A stretch of DNA of 64,000 nucleotides from the NCBI GenBank assembly GCA_902806565.1, contig CADCXA010000048.1, positions 1 to 64,000 on the forward strand. Reading direction: 5' to 3'. The position numbers and the translations under genes were made by a program. Under the pieces are notes generated by a model. It saw only the letters and a program-made list of their open reading frames with translations, had not been told where the DNA came from and ran no database searches. The DNA comes from Hypoxylon rubiginosum (taxonomy: Eukaryota > Ascomycota > Sordariomycetes > Xylariales > Hypoxylaceae). Shown piece after piece: positions 13,597-24,447 of this stretch; within the stretch, counting starts at the first letter, position 1, and every line of letters begins with the position of its first letter.

Positions 13597-15443
13597 TTAT
13601 ACGCTTAGCTTAACCGTTAACATCCCCCGTGATGGAACAGATACAGTAACCGCACCGCCTGCCAATGTCGCCGTCACTGAGGCTACCGACCTGGTGTTAT
13701 CTGTCACGTATGCCTCGGCAGCTGCAGGCGTGAACCCGGTGAATGAGACTTTAACATTCTGCTGGGAACCGCCTGGATTGAGAAACACGACAACCACTGA
13801 TCCATCCGTATTCTTAAAAGCCGTGATACCGGTGCTAGAGACGCTCCCTGTCGTGGTGACACGATAGGCTCCTGGGCGGACAAATCGAGACCACATGGCG
13901 AAAGCCCAGAGGCGTCCGGAAGGAGTTAAAGTCTTGCCATCACTTGCAACGAGGTAGGAGGAGGCCTGGAATTGGTTCACCTCTACGCCCTGCCAATATA
14001 TATAAGCAGACAGATTGGCGTTGGCGAGGCCGTTGTGAATCTTGCTAGCCCAGGTCATGCCTTCGCACTGACCGCCACTGCCATACCAGGTGGCACACCA
14101 GCGCGACTGGAGATCAGCTGCTTCAGTTTGCCACGTCTTCAGCTTCGTGGATATGACCGAGTTTGGGTCACCCGTATACATGTGCGACGTAATGTACTTG
14201 AGGTACTGCTCCATCCCTGCCGAGACGAGGCCTTGTGTAATAGTTCGCTGAGAGTTCCAGCCCACTGTGATAATAGTAGTCATTAGCAGTTATAACTCTC
14301 GCAAGCGGCCACGGGCGGGATGATGCCTTCCAGTGTGCTAAGAGGTGAATAGAGAGTTTCCAGACTTCACTTACTTGCATCACAACAAGTCAAGGAGACG
14401 TTACCAAGCCCGTTCTTCTCAAGGGTGGCATGCAGGATAGGGATGAAGGATGCTGCTTCGTTGGCGCCGGATTGCATTGACGAATAGCTCGTCCTAGAAA
14501 GGTTAGCAAGGCATGGCTAATAGCTAGGCTCTGTACAGGCACTCACACGTAGTCGGGCTCATTCAGGAACCCAAGTTGGGTAATCTAGAGCAGCGACACA
14601 TGTCCGTCAGTAATCTGACGCTACGTATTGGAAGGTGGTCATGAATTTGCGATTTGTGCCAAGGGCCAAGGTTAGATTTTAGGGGAGAAAAGTGAACTCG
14701 CTTCACGTACTGTGAAGAAGTCAGCTAAAATAAAAACAACTCGAAAAGTAAAAGGGGGACAGACCAGGAATGCCGCGCTCGCTATAGTACTTCACATACT
14801 GGACGAGGAAGTCGGCGTAGGCTTGACGCCAGTCCCCAGATGAGCACGAGTGACCTGGAGTTCCACACAAGTAGCCTCCATTGTTTTCGTTGTTATTCTG
14901 CGTGTATTAAACATGTCTTGTTAGCATTTCCCCTTCAACATTGTAGAATTCAGTGGAATATGCCTCAACGCTTCGAGAAGACCGTGTTCACTTTGGAACA
15001 CCTGAGGATAGGCTCACGGTTTTCATGAAGCCTGGCGCACTCCATGCGTCCGCGTATATGGTTTTGACACCGTACTTCATAGCTTGCTGGCTGAACCACA
15101 TCTGGCCTCGGTCATTGTCATCGAAGCTATAATTGGCGGCCGCCGTAGGACCACCCGGGCTTTTGGGGAGGATGCTGTCATCGCCCGTCGTGCCCGAGCC
15201 GATTCTATTACGAATGATGGTGAGGCCGGCGCCAGTGGTCGTGTTGAACAAGTAGTCAAGGCCTTGCTTCTGAGGATCTCCAGATAACATGTCCCTGAAC
15301 TCAGCTGCGCGCCCAAATGCTTGCGAAACACCAAATCCATCAATTTGCTGTAACGTGGAGCCAACATTGACGGTGACGGCCGTTTGGGCGTATGTTTGGC
15401 TCACGCCCGCGAGGAGCACAGCGAAGGCAACGAGAGGAGTCAT
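13597..15443 (-). CDS. Secreted GH30 family glycoside hydrolase (xylanase-like)
   Basis: Predicted 460-residue secreted enzyme. Exons (minus): 15443-15018, 14897-14766, 14584-14547, 14493-14375, 14264-13597; the sum is 1383 nt, in frame. Residues 1-19 form a signal peptide (MTPLVAFAVLLAGVSQTYA), and the mature protein starts with the GH30-type QQIDGFGVSQAFGRA. The likely acid/base is E195 in GFLNEPDY and the likely nucleophile E286 in KTWQTEAA, on family knowledge. A C-terminal beta-sandwich follows. Sequence flavour resembles fungal GH30_7 glucuronoxylanases, but the substrate (xylan or a beta-1,6-glycan) is not decided. All exons are open and not RIP-mutated although the stop codon lies about 90 bp from the AT isochore. 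The second intron is a candidate stwintron, described separately. Without that reading the gene would need a frameshift between exons 2 and 3. Confidence 0.85.
14585..14765 (-). other. Candidate [D1,2] stwintron in the GH30 gene
   Basis: Exon 2 ends after a full codon (Pro, 14766) and exon 3 resumes with a full codon (Ile, 14584), but the base next to the exon is a G followed by GT. An internal intron of 55 nt (14764-14710) runs from GTCTGT to CACAG with a GCTGAC branch motif. Its removal joins G14765 to TACGTG, creating the donor GTACGTG. The external intron then ends at CTCTAG (14585) with a TACTGAC branch motif. The join reads GIP-ITQLGFLNEPD, which fits the family. A single intron using GTCTGT would leave one extra base and break the frame. 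Confidence 0.75.
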
Positions 15444-17615
15444 CGTATTTCGAGGTTCTGTAACGCGGACCGCGTACTTCGCATAGAGGAACTGACTCAC
15501 TAGGAGTGAAAGAGCTCTCAAAGAAATACAAGTCCACCATGGCCATTTTATAGAGCGGAGGTAACTATGCGCAATTAATCCTAATGCAACATAGATTGTC
15601 CTCATGCAAGGGTCGGGTAATCCCGATTCGACCTGGGGAGCTGCCGTGGGGAGCTGCCGAAATATGTCAATCAACAACACATTGTTGATTCGAGCGCATG
15701 GGTACGGGGGTGCCACGAGGCACGCTACTTATTTTGCCAGAATGTTCAACGTGTAAGTCAAGTTCGTAGAGGCACCATGCCAAGCTTCCCACAACTGGTG
15801 CTGGTATTTTTGGGAGTTCTAGCCCCTTCGCTTTCTAAAATGGATGCGGAGCGAAGAAGACCAAGGCGGCTAAAGTGTATCTGGTGATGGAAATTCCTGG
15901 GGTGCATAAGTGAAGAGAGAGAGAGAGAGACAACGGTGAGGAGTCAAACACATGTTCAAGTTGTCAATCTAAGAGATACTCGAGTCGCAACATACTCTTG
16001 CAAGTTTTCGTAATGTACACAAATTAATCTGTACCTATATAATTACCTTCTAATTCTTATACGTAGCCCTTACCAGGAGCGAGCAGCTTGTCGTCTTCTT
16101 ATCAATAAAGACTACCTAGGCAAGTAGATGAGTCATGTTAGAGTGGCACGCCTAGGTACCGACCAGTGACAGTATCATATCGGGATAGGCTTGAAAAGTA
16201 TAGTCCCCGAACTATCTAATACTACGACCAACATTACATGTACTCACATACGTGCCCCTATTAACATATTTAGGTGGATTATCCCAGTTATCCCCAGCAT
16301 GAAGATGTTATGATCTCATATCGTTACTATGTACGGTTATTAATATAAACTTGAATAACAGGAAGACACTTATGGGTACCTAGAATGATTGCCCCTATAC
16401 TATGCTTTAGCAAAGATGGATTTAAAGATCCCCTCTCACTAGTACGTACGGATACAGAGACGAGAGGATCTTATGTACTTTGAATATGTATCGTGTGTGC
16501 TAGCCATGCGGTAGGTATAAGCGTTCTTGAATACATATTAAACGATTTGTCTTTTGGAATGGATAGCATAGCGTATCTGCCGCCCTTGGTGCACAAAATT
16601 GCAGGTGACGTCTTGGTCACGGCTGGCCTTGAGAATCTCGCCATGTACGACTACAGAGTATGAGGTGCCAATATGCCGAGGCGCGTAAGATATATATGAT
16701 AAATACAGCCACGCCTACTTTGCAGAATGCAACCGTAGTGTTGCCGCCTGTATGTCACATTTAGTCTCAGTGTAGTGAGTCTAGTGTGTCCCTCTTGTAA
16801 TATCGAAAAGAAGCAGTCTATCACCAGTTGATATATACCAAGCTCGCTCAACGAGGAGGTAGCTCAAGGAAACTCGACTGCTAATATATATATATATATA
16901 TGGTAAACCCCGGTGGAATTAGAGAACGGAGACATCTAACAACTCATTGCGTAACTACCCATCGCTAGTAGGGTACCAGAGTGGGATCCACCTGGCAGTA
17001 TACCTTTCCTAGCCTCCTTGATGTTCCACTGTTGTTTCACGGCGATCGAGCTCAGGCTGATGAGTGTCAACGAAATGTAAATTGACACAGGTGCTCCGTT
17101 CACATATGATTTCTTGGTGGTAGAGACTTGAACAGATTTTCGATCAAATATATTTGCTGACCAACTTCGATTATGACAGGCCGGCTGCAATTTCAACACG
17201 GATATGTTTTCCTCAAGAGTCTAGATCGTACTATTAATGGTTGCTACTTTATAAGCTATTGGATTGAAGACATAGCGATCGAGGAGAGATGAAGTGCATG
17301 GGAATTGCGAGCGTAACACCAGTATAAGTCTGTAGAGTCTCCCTTTACCTCCTCTCCCATACCCGAAGTCTCTCCTTTTCTTATATTCCATAGGCAATAT
17401 GCTCAAATATTGAGACTGCCAAGCCTCCGCCTATCTTAACATTCCCCAAATTCATTATTAAAATAACTTAGCAAGTTACTCTACACTTTACATATTATAG
17501 AGGAGTCCATACATGTAGGAGAAAGTATCATTTTAATTGTTATGTAGTTTCATCACTCTAATGTATGCACCTAGGTTGATATATATACATTATTCTCGAC
17601 TTCTATAATTATCTA
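15444..17615. other. Gene-poor intergenic region
   Basis: About 2.2 kb of normal-to-slightly AT-rich sequence with only short, unconvincing open frames on both strands. It contains an (AG)n run at 15914-15930 and a (TA)n run at 16883-16901. The first few hundred bases are presumably the GH30 promoter. I see no conserved protein or RNA in it. Confidence 0.6.
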
Positions 17616-17687
17616 GGTCTCGTGGCGCAACGGTAGCGCGTTCGACTCCAGATCGAAAGGTTATCCGTTCAAATCGGGTCGGGATCA
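17616..17687 (+). tRNA. tRNA-Trp (CCA)
   Basis: A 72-nt intronless cloverleaf. The acceptor stem GGTCTCG pairs with CGGGATC, with discriminator A at 17687. The anticodon stem is TTCGA/TCGAA around the loop CTCCAGA, giving anticodon CCA. The T-arm is ATCCG-TTCAAAT-CGGGT. A T-run at 17689-17693 directly after the gene fits an RNA polymerase III terminator. Confidence 0.93.
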
Positions 17688-19529
17688 ATTTTTGCGTGGA
17701 TCGATATGGGGATTTATCCGGGAAGACCCTTTTCCTCTCCCCTTTTCTCCTTTTTTCTTAGCCTGGTTGGTTTACTTACCATATTGTATCGAGGAGTTTT
17801 CCTTTCAATTGGAGAGCGGTTGTTAAAAGTTACACTGTGAACCTAGCTGGATATGGATAACGTTGCTTACGGCCGAGGGGACTTATTGTTGATATCACAA
17901 TTAAAAGGCCGTGTATGTGAACCGTGATAATACATCCATTACAAACTGGTACGTACGAAGCTATCATTGTATTTATAATAATAATACATTCATCTCTAGG
18001 TACGGCCGGGCTATGAGTCCCTGAGAATCCTCATCCTAATCTCAGAATTGGAAGTCTCTCTCGGTTGTGCTATATCATTTTAGTGACTACTTGTAATGGA
18101 ATCATTGACTCGATGAAAACCCCATACGTTGGTCCTCAACCAAATCGCCTCTGGGCAATAGGGGGTCTTAGTAGATACATATCTACATACCCATAGCTCC
18201 GAATATGTTCTGTTATTTGTTTCACCATCTTACTAATGATGAAAGGAAGATTCATGGCGCACCATAGTAACTATTGGAGCGGAAACTCATGGTAGTTCCT
18301 TATACCACACCCGAGAATTACAGTGGCTATTGAGATATTAACGTGGAAAATAACGTGATTTTCTAATTTTATCTAACTCCATAGTATACCTAGATTGTTT
18401 ACGGAGTATTTCATTTACTGACGGACGTAGGTTTAGTAAATACGAATGATATATGTATGCTCATTATAGAGTTTAGTATATGTGTATATCATATATATCA
18501 TATATCATTAAAAACCATGTCAAGTACCTGTGTCGTGCATTTTAAAACCTGAAGATAATCCCTTATAGGGCATTGAAATCATGCCTTGATCATACCCAAG
18601 TATAATACGTATATAGGTAGCCGCCAATTGCGAAGGACAAACCATTATGATTCAACGCTTACGAATTCTATAGGGACATTCAGATGCATCTCTAACGTAC
18701 GTGCGTAGGCATATTAAAGAGTCATGCATGGACCAAGTAGGATATGTTGATGGCTCTAAGCTATCTCATACCTCGTATCCGGCAGTCTAGGTATGTCATA
18801 AGTGCGTACTAGATTGATGAGTAAAAGATAAAAGATCATTTTGGTTGTTTTCGTTATATGAAGTCCCATCTCTATTACCGAAATGGTATTCGCACATCTA
18901 ACCTAGTCCTATTTCAACCTCGTAAAGATGTACGAAGTATTGCTAACATTGAAAGGTAATGATCTTAGACAGAATCAGGGCAAGATCAGGCACGATCTAG
19001 GCCCGCGTACCTGGGTGCAGATAGCAACCGACGCAACCGACCTTCCAGAAACGTCAAGGTCGGGAAATGGCGTGAAGGGCGCGGGCGGCGGAAGAGGCAA
19101 ACAATAGGGTGACCTGAGCGCCGTCATACTACCTTGGCCGCTCAGGTACGTAGCATAGCACAGCACAAATAATTGTAATTTCCGGCCTGCCGTAAGCGCG
19201 AGATCCAATTGGGTATCGCTGCGGGCCAGAGCCTGGGTTCGCCAGGCTTGTTGACCCCTGTACGTTCAGCTTACACTATGGATGTGCAAGATAGCGTGCT
19301 GCGTTCCCTGCTGCTGCGTCTGCGTCTGCGTCTGCGTCCTTCTGCAAGCACACGCCTCTTGCATATAAAGCAGTGCGACGAGCTCTTCTCTCCCCCTCGG
19401 GGGAGGTTCTCCTTCTCAGGATCCGGTCCTAGCTGTACTGGTTCTTCTGGTTCTTCTGGTTCTTCTGGCTTCCCTCGCTCGTCCATTATAACGTGATCGA
19501 GTATCTCTAGGTTGAAGCGCGTTGTAAGC
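17688..19529. other. Intergenic region before the sedolisin gene
   Basis: About 1.8 kb without a supportable gene. Near the end lie simple repeats: a CTGCGT run around 19312-19336 and three copies of a GGTTCTTCT unit at 19440-19467. These are probably within the sedolisin promoter or leader. Short frames here are low-complexity translations of these repeats. Confidence 0.55.
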
Positions 19530-21826
19530 ATGGTTGGCTTTGTCGTCGCCTTTTCGGCGCTCTTCGCTAGCCAGGTCGCCTTTGCGACCCCTGTGCGATC
19601 GCGCACCCCGTATCGAGTCAAGGACACGCACCATGTCCCTAGGGGATGGAGGCGAGTCCGCCGTGCGCCTGCCGACCACCTAATTGATCTCCAGATTGGA
19701 GTCAAGCAGAGCAACTTTGCGGAACTGGAAAGGCATCTATACGAAGGTACGAGATACGTCGCTCTAAATTACCTGTGATTGATAGCTATGTAGTAGAGGG
19801 CGAGTAAACAAAAAAACAGACATCTGACCACATCATATAGTTTCGGATCCGGATCACCACCGCTACGGCCAGCACCTTTCGGCTGATGAGGTGAAGGAGC
19901 TGGTCAAGCCGACGGACGAGACCCTTGATCTCGTCCATGAGTGGCTAGACGTCAATGGCATCACCCCTTCGGGATACAGCTCGGCCAAGGATTGGATCAT
20001 GGTGTCTCTGCCCGTGGGCGACATTGAGCGCCTTTTGGATACCGAGTATCACGTGTATGAGCACAAGGACGGCGGTCTTGTCGCTCGTGCGCCCAAGTGG
20101 TCCCTCCCGCTTCATCTGCACGACCGTATCGACACGATCCAGCCCACTAACTCCTTCTTCCGCGCTCGCGCCGAGAAGTTTGATCACATCGACGCGCCGG
20201 TGTACCTTGATCCCCAGTATACGCCTCCTAGCAACGAGAGCTTGAATGCTGTCTGCAACGTGAGCTCCGTCACGCCAGAATGTTTCCAGACTCTCTACTC
20301 TACCAAGGGCTATAAGACACATGCCTGTGGCAAGAACAAGGTCGGGTTCAACAACTTCCTCGGCGAACATCCTATCCGGACCGACGCAGAGTTATTCCTT
20401 GCCAAGTACCGACCGGAAGCAGTCTCAAGCGCTCGGGACTTCCCGCAGATCTCCATCGCGGACGGCCCCGGTGATTATGCCTTGACTCCCGAAGAAATTG
20501 ACTCCAGCACCTCCAAAGAAGCGAACTTGGACGTCCAGGCCATCGCCGGTATCAGTTGGAAGAGTATGCATCCGTAATCCCATTGTCCCCTTGGCAGTCT
20601 TTCACTAACATGTTGCCCACGGTAGCCCCTATTATCAGCTATTCAACGGGAGGCAGCCCGCCTTTTATCCCGTCTACTAGCACCCCTGACAATACCAACG
20701 AACCCTATCTCGTCTGGGTGAACTATCTGCTCGACCAGAAGTCGTTCCCACAGGTCATCAGGTATGTGAGAAACAATTTGCACCAGAGTCCCCTGTCTTC
20801 GTCCCTATCGCCCCCCTTAACCTATATAAGATCCATGATAGCATGATAGAAACTAACATACTTCTAGTATGTCATATTCTCCTCGACTTATATCTCTCCT
20901 CGAGAGTAGGCTTTGGTCTTTGTGTCGGTAGCTAACATGACGTAGCAACCTCATACGCTGATGACGAGCAAACCGTCCCGGAGTCATATGCCCGGCGAGT
21001 CTGCCAACAGTTCGCCCAAGTGGGAGCTCGTGGTACTTCTCTACTCTTTTCTAGTGGTGACAGTGGCGTCGGACCATACGGGGAGTGTATAAGCAACGAC
21101 GGCAAGAATACGACCCAGTTCCTTCCTGAATTCCCGCCGAGTTGCCCGTTCGTCACGGCGGTTGGTGCCACCAAGAATTTCGAACCTGAAGTCGTAGCGT
21201 ACCGGCCGGCTTTCGTGGGGCCTGATGGCGTCTCACACGGTAACTACACGAGCGGAGGCGGGTTTAGTAACTACTTCACCACACCGGCGTACCAGGTAGA
21301 GCAGGCCAGCAAGTATGTGAAGAACCTGAAGGGCTTATACGACGGCCTCTACAACAAGAAGGGCCGTGGCTATCCCGACATTTCAGCCCAAGGCCTTTAC
21401 TTTGCATACTTCTGGAATGGTACGTCTGCGCGCTTCCGACCCCCCGAAAAACAATTATTAACTATATGACTAGGCACTGAGGGTGTGATCTCCGGGACAA
21501 GTGCTAGTTGTCCATTGACAGGTGGCATCATTTCTCTGGTGAACGATGCCCTGATCTCGACGGGCAAGCCTCCGCTAGGCTTCTTGAACCCGTGGCTGTA
21601 CTCGAAGGGGTACAAGGGATTGACGGATATTGTAAGTGGTAGTGCCGTTGGGTGTGGTGTCGACGGGTTTCCAGCTGTAGAGGGATGGGACCCAGTCACT
21701 GGACTTGGAACACCGGTGAGTATTTCATGTCTATTTATTTTAACGCCCTTCCTTATACGCGACTAACTTGTGATGTAGATCTTCCCCGAGCTGGTGGCAC
21801 TTGCAGGTGGAAAACTATTCTATTGA
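19530..21826 (+). CDS. Secreted sedolisin (S53 serine-carboxyl peptidase, TPP1-like)
   Basis: Predicted 612-residue preproprotease acting in acid outside the cell. Exons: 19530-19746, 19841-20563, 20626-20760, 20946-21419, 21474-21715, 21779-21826 (1839 nt, in frame). The first ATG gives a signal peptide (MVGFVVAFSALFASQVAFA). The prodomain carries SDPDHHRYGQHLS, typical of activation domains in this family. Catalytic Glu299 and Asp303 lie in KEANLDVQ (E-x3-D), the oxyanion Asp397 in SSGDSGVG and the nucleophile Ser526 in SGTSASCP. The C-terminal GWDPVTGLGTP contributes the Ca site. Fungal relatives act as tripeptidyl peptidases or endopeptidases; which one this is cannot be told. Intron 3 is a candidate stwintron, required to keep frame. 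With the GH30 gene it forms a pair of secreted hydrolases beside the AT isochore. Confidence 0.9.
20761..20945 (+). other. Candidate [D1,2] stwintron in the sedolisin gene
   Basis: Exon 3 ends in phase 1 (A20760) and exon 4 begins CA-ACC-TCA (20946). G20761 is followed by an internal intron of 106 nt (20762-20867, GTATGT to CTTCTAG, with an AACTAAC branch motif). Removing it joins G20761 to TATGTC, regenerating a GTATGTC donor. The external intron ends at GACGTAG (20945) with a GCTAACATG branch motif. The spliced reading is QVIT-TSYADDEQTVP, matching the conserved sedolisin segment. Conventional splicing from 20762 to 20945 gives a frameshift, and an in-frame TAA at 20933 excludes earlier acceptors. 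Confidence 0.78.
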
Positions 21827-22460
21827 GTAGGAAGGCGTTTAAAGCGTCATGTTGTATGGTATCTAGACACGTAGATAATAATCTATAACGCCGACAACAC
21901 ATCCTGTGTAGACTTCCTCTACATCGACTTCTTTCTCGGTGCTGGCTGGTGAAGTGATCTGGCTCAGGCTCCTAATTACCTAACTATCCGAATATTGTGT
22001 TGAGTCCGCTATTTATGATTTCGCTCAACATGACTGATTAGTATTATTGTGCTTTATTAAACATAAACACGTAATCTGCCTTAAGACTGAAGTTGATGAG
22101 ATTTTCACGATACGCTTTTTCTTATGTGTATATCCACTGAAGTTATGCATGTATTAGGACGTGTTATATTCCCTTTAATGTATAATTCTGCTGCTAGGGA
22201 TTCGCTTACACATATTACTGCCTAATCCACTACATAAAGGCCCATTATATATCTAGCCGTAAATATTCCGACAAGCTTTTTTTTACATAGTAGCTTATCT
22301 ACCAAAAGTCCCCACACAACTGATGTCACTTTTAAGAGACACACCCTGACAGCCCAGCTTCTAGTCCAGCCTTTAAGTCCAGCCTTTCAACTTTCAACGT
22401 CGCTACTTGTGGCCTACACTAATCCTTCTCTCCCGCTACCCACCTACAAGTATCTCAAAC
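21827..22460. other. Intergenic region, sedolisin 3' flank and DIB1 promoter
   Basis: About 630 bp of AT-richer sequence between two plus-strand genes. The 100 bp before DIB1 are CT-rich with little A+T, as common in fungal housekeeping promoters. No gene is seen. Confidence 0.6.
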
Positions 22461-23034
22461 ATGGGTTCAATCGTGCTACCGCATCTCAACACCGGCTGGC
22501 ATGTCGACCAAGCTATCCTCTCAGAAACGGAACGTGTTGTCGGTAAGTGAAGCCTGTTTCAAGCGATTCAAGCATAACCGTAGCCGCCACGAGAACGAAC
22601 TACTAATCACAATTCCGCCGCAGCGATCCGCTTTGGTCGCGACCATGACCCCGACTGCATGCGACAAGACGAAGTCCTGTACCGGATCGCCGACAAGGTG
22701 AAGAACTTCTGCGTTATCTACGTCTGTGACCTCGACCAGGTTCCCGACTTCAGCCAGATGTACGGTACGTAGCTTTCTCTTCTTCTCTCGGGGGGTTCGG
22801 ATGCTAACGAGGAGGCCTGGTATAGAATTATATGACCCGTGTACTATCATGTTTTTCTATCGCAACAAGCATATGCTATGCGATTATGGCACGGGAAACA
22901 ACAATAAGCTCAACTTTGTCTTGGAGGACAAGCAGGAGCTGATCGACATCATCGAGACCGTTTACAAGGGCGCCAAGAAGGGTCGTGGTTTGGTCGTCAG
23001 CCCGAAGGACTATTCTACCCGCTACAGATATTAA
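22461..23034 (+). CDS. DIB1: DIB1/DIM1, thioredoxin-fold U5 snRNP (tri-snRNP) protein
   Basis: Encodes 143 residues, exactly the usual length of this highly conserved spliceosomal protein. Exons: 22461-22542, 22624-22764, 22826-23034. The protein starts MGSIVLPHLNTGWHVDQAI and contains IRFGRDHDPDCMRQDEVL, DLDQVPDFSQMYELYDPC and FFYRNKHMLCDYGTGNNNK, all hallmarks of the DIB1/TXNL4A family. It has a thioredoxin-like fold without the redox CxxC pair. Known role: component of the U4/U6.U5 tri-snRNP that keeps the pre-B spliceosome inactive. Both introns are ordinary GT-AG in phase 1. Neighbouring genes are unrelated. Confidence 0.97.
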
Positions 23035-24447
23035 GGCTACCAACAAAGTACCTAAGATGGTAGTTATACAACGCAGCTACGAAGAGTGCCTCCGCGACGT
23101 ACTAGGAGGGTTCACCGAACCTGTCTCCAGCCAATCGAGCCAGTTGGCTATTGAGGGTGTCTAGGGGTTGCCGGGGGAGTTATTATGGTATGTGATAGAG
23201 CTGGGGAGACCTTGGCGATAGCAAAACGCTAATAAGATTTCATCGCGCATTCAGAACCACCCGACTTGACTATTGCTTCTATATGCTAATGTAGGTCGGA
23301 GTACCTACTGATGTGAATAAAACGGACTCGTAAAGTATGATTCTTGGACGATAATAGGTATGATGTATGATGTATGATGTATAATCTATATAGCCTGCAA
23401 CTGGAATCCTAGCTGCGTTGCGGAAAAGAGCAGAGCGAAAACGATCATCACTAAGGCCAGGTCGACTTAAGGTATGCTGTGTTCAAGAACGCAGACGCCA
23501 AGGCGGCTGTCGTAGAGGTTGGGAGACGATACCGAAAAATTGGACCTAAGGGGCAACAATATCTCAGTATCCAAGCACCTAGCGGTAATGGAGACGTCGT
23601 AAAAACTGTAAAATATTCCAGGAGGGTCAATAAAGAGGAAGTGAGATACGTCAGCTGGAGTGGCATTGAAGATTAGGTACTGTAGGTACACATTGTACCA
23701 AAATTAGAGCACACAAGAAGAATATGACTCCACTAAAGGTGGTCCCTTAAAGAACATTGAAGGCTGCCGGTGCGGTGGTGCCAGTGGTGCCAGTGGTGCC
23801 AGTGGTGCAGGCCCTTATTAGTCCCCTAGAATTTGAGCATAGCCCCCTTTGTGGCCTGTACGAGACGCGCAATCCTGTGCAGCTGCACAGGTAGTGGGCT
23901 TGTACTGCCCCGCCGTGAAGGTGCCTGTCAGACCCCTGTTCAGGTACATGAACTGTACTAGCCCGCTACGCTTATGCGCCCTGATGCGTGACGACAGTGC
24001 TTTTTTAGTGCTAGCTGGCGGCTGGCTGAGCATTCTGGTCCTCCCGCGTGTCCTGCCTCATTACCTAATAATTCAAACAAACACGACAACTCCAAAAGGA
24101 AAAGGCATTGCTTCCTTTTTTCTCTTTCTGTTTCAGCTTTTTAATTCTTTATCAAAAAGGTTGCCGTCTTCAATTAGCCAGTCACTGTCACTGTCACTTG
24201 CGACATCACTCGTTAACCTGCTTTGGTTTTTGTTTCGGCCACACTCGCTCTAATAAACCCGTCTGAAGCGTCTCTCAACTTCTCTACTCGTACGCTTAGC
24301 CTACTCGCTTTCGAGACAGGGGACGCAAAGGGGCGACACCAGATTTCATATGAGAAGCGAAGCCGAATACGGAAGAGTACACGGGAGCGAATAGGCGTAC
24401 ATCTCGTGCTGGTCACGTATCCCTAAACAAGTCCAAGAACAGCAGCC
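23035..24447. other. Intergenic region with a GTGGTGCCA minisatellite
   Basis: 1.4 kb between DIB1 and the rhomboid gene. It holds about four copies of a 9-bp GTGGTGCCA unit at 23774-23808, and short open frames near 23479-23676 and 23849-24253 that show no recognisable family and lack a convincing ATG start. The last 200 bp are CT-rich leader sequence of the rhomboid gene. Confidence 0.55.
23774..23808 (+). repeat. GTGGTGCCA minisatellite
   Basis: About four head-to-tail copies of the 9-bp unit in the DIB1-rhomboid intergenic region. Confidence 0.85.

Noticed and set aside
13972..14286. Open frames on the plus strand opposite the GH30 exons
   Set aside because: Shadows of the real minus-strand coding sequence; no family resemblance.
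14540..14770. One-base insertion in the GH30 gene after CTCTAG
   Set aside because: Same explanation: G14765 plus TACGTG forms the donor of an outer intron, giving an exact in-frame join.
20556..20846. Frameshift or pseudogene in the sedolisin gene at exon 3/exon 4
   Set aside because: The apparent one-base discord disappears when the intron is read as a donor-split stwintron; both inner and outer introns have full splice signals and the rest of the gene is intact.
23479..23676. Possible 65-residue gene between DIB1 and the rhomboid gene
   Set aside because: The frame opens at GTG rather than ATG, shows no known motif, and the overlapping frames are equally open.
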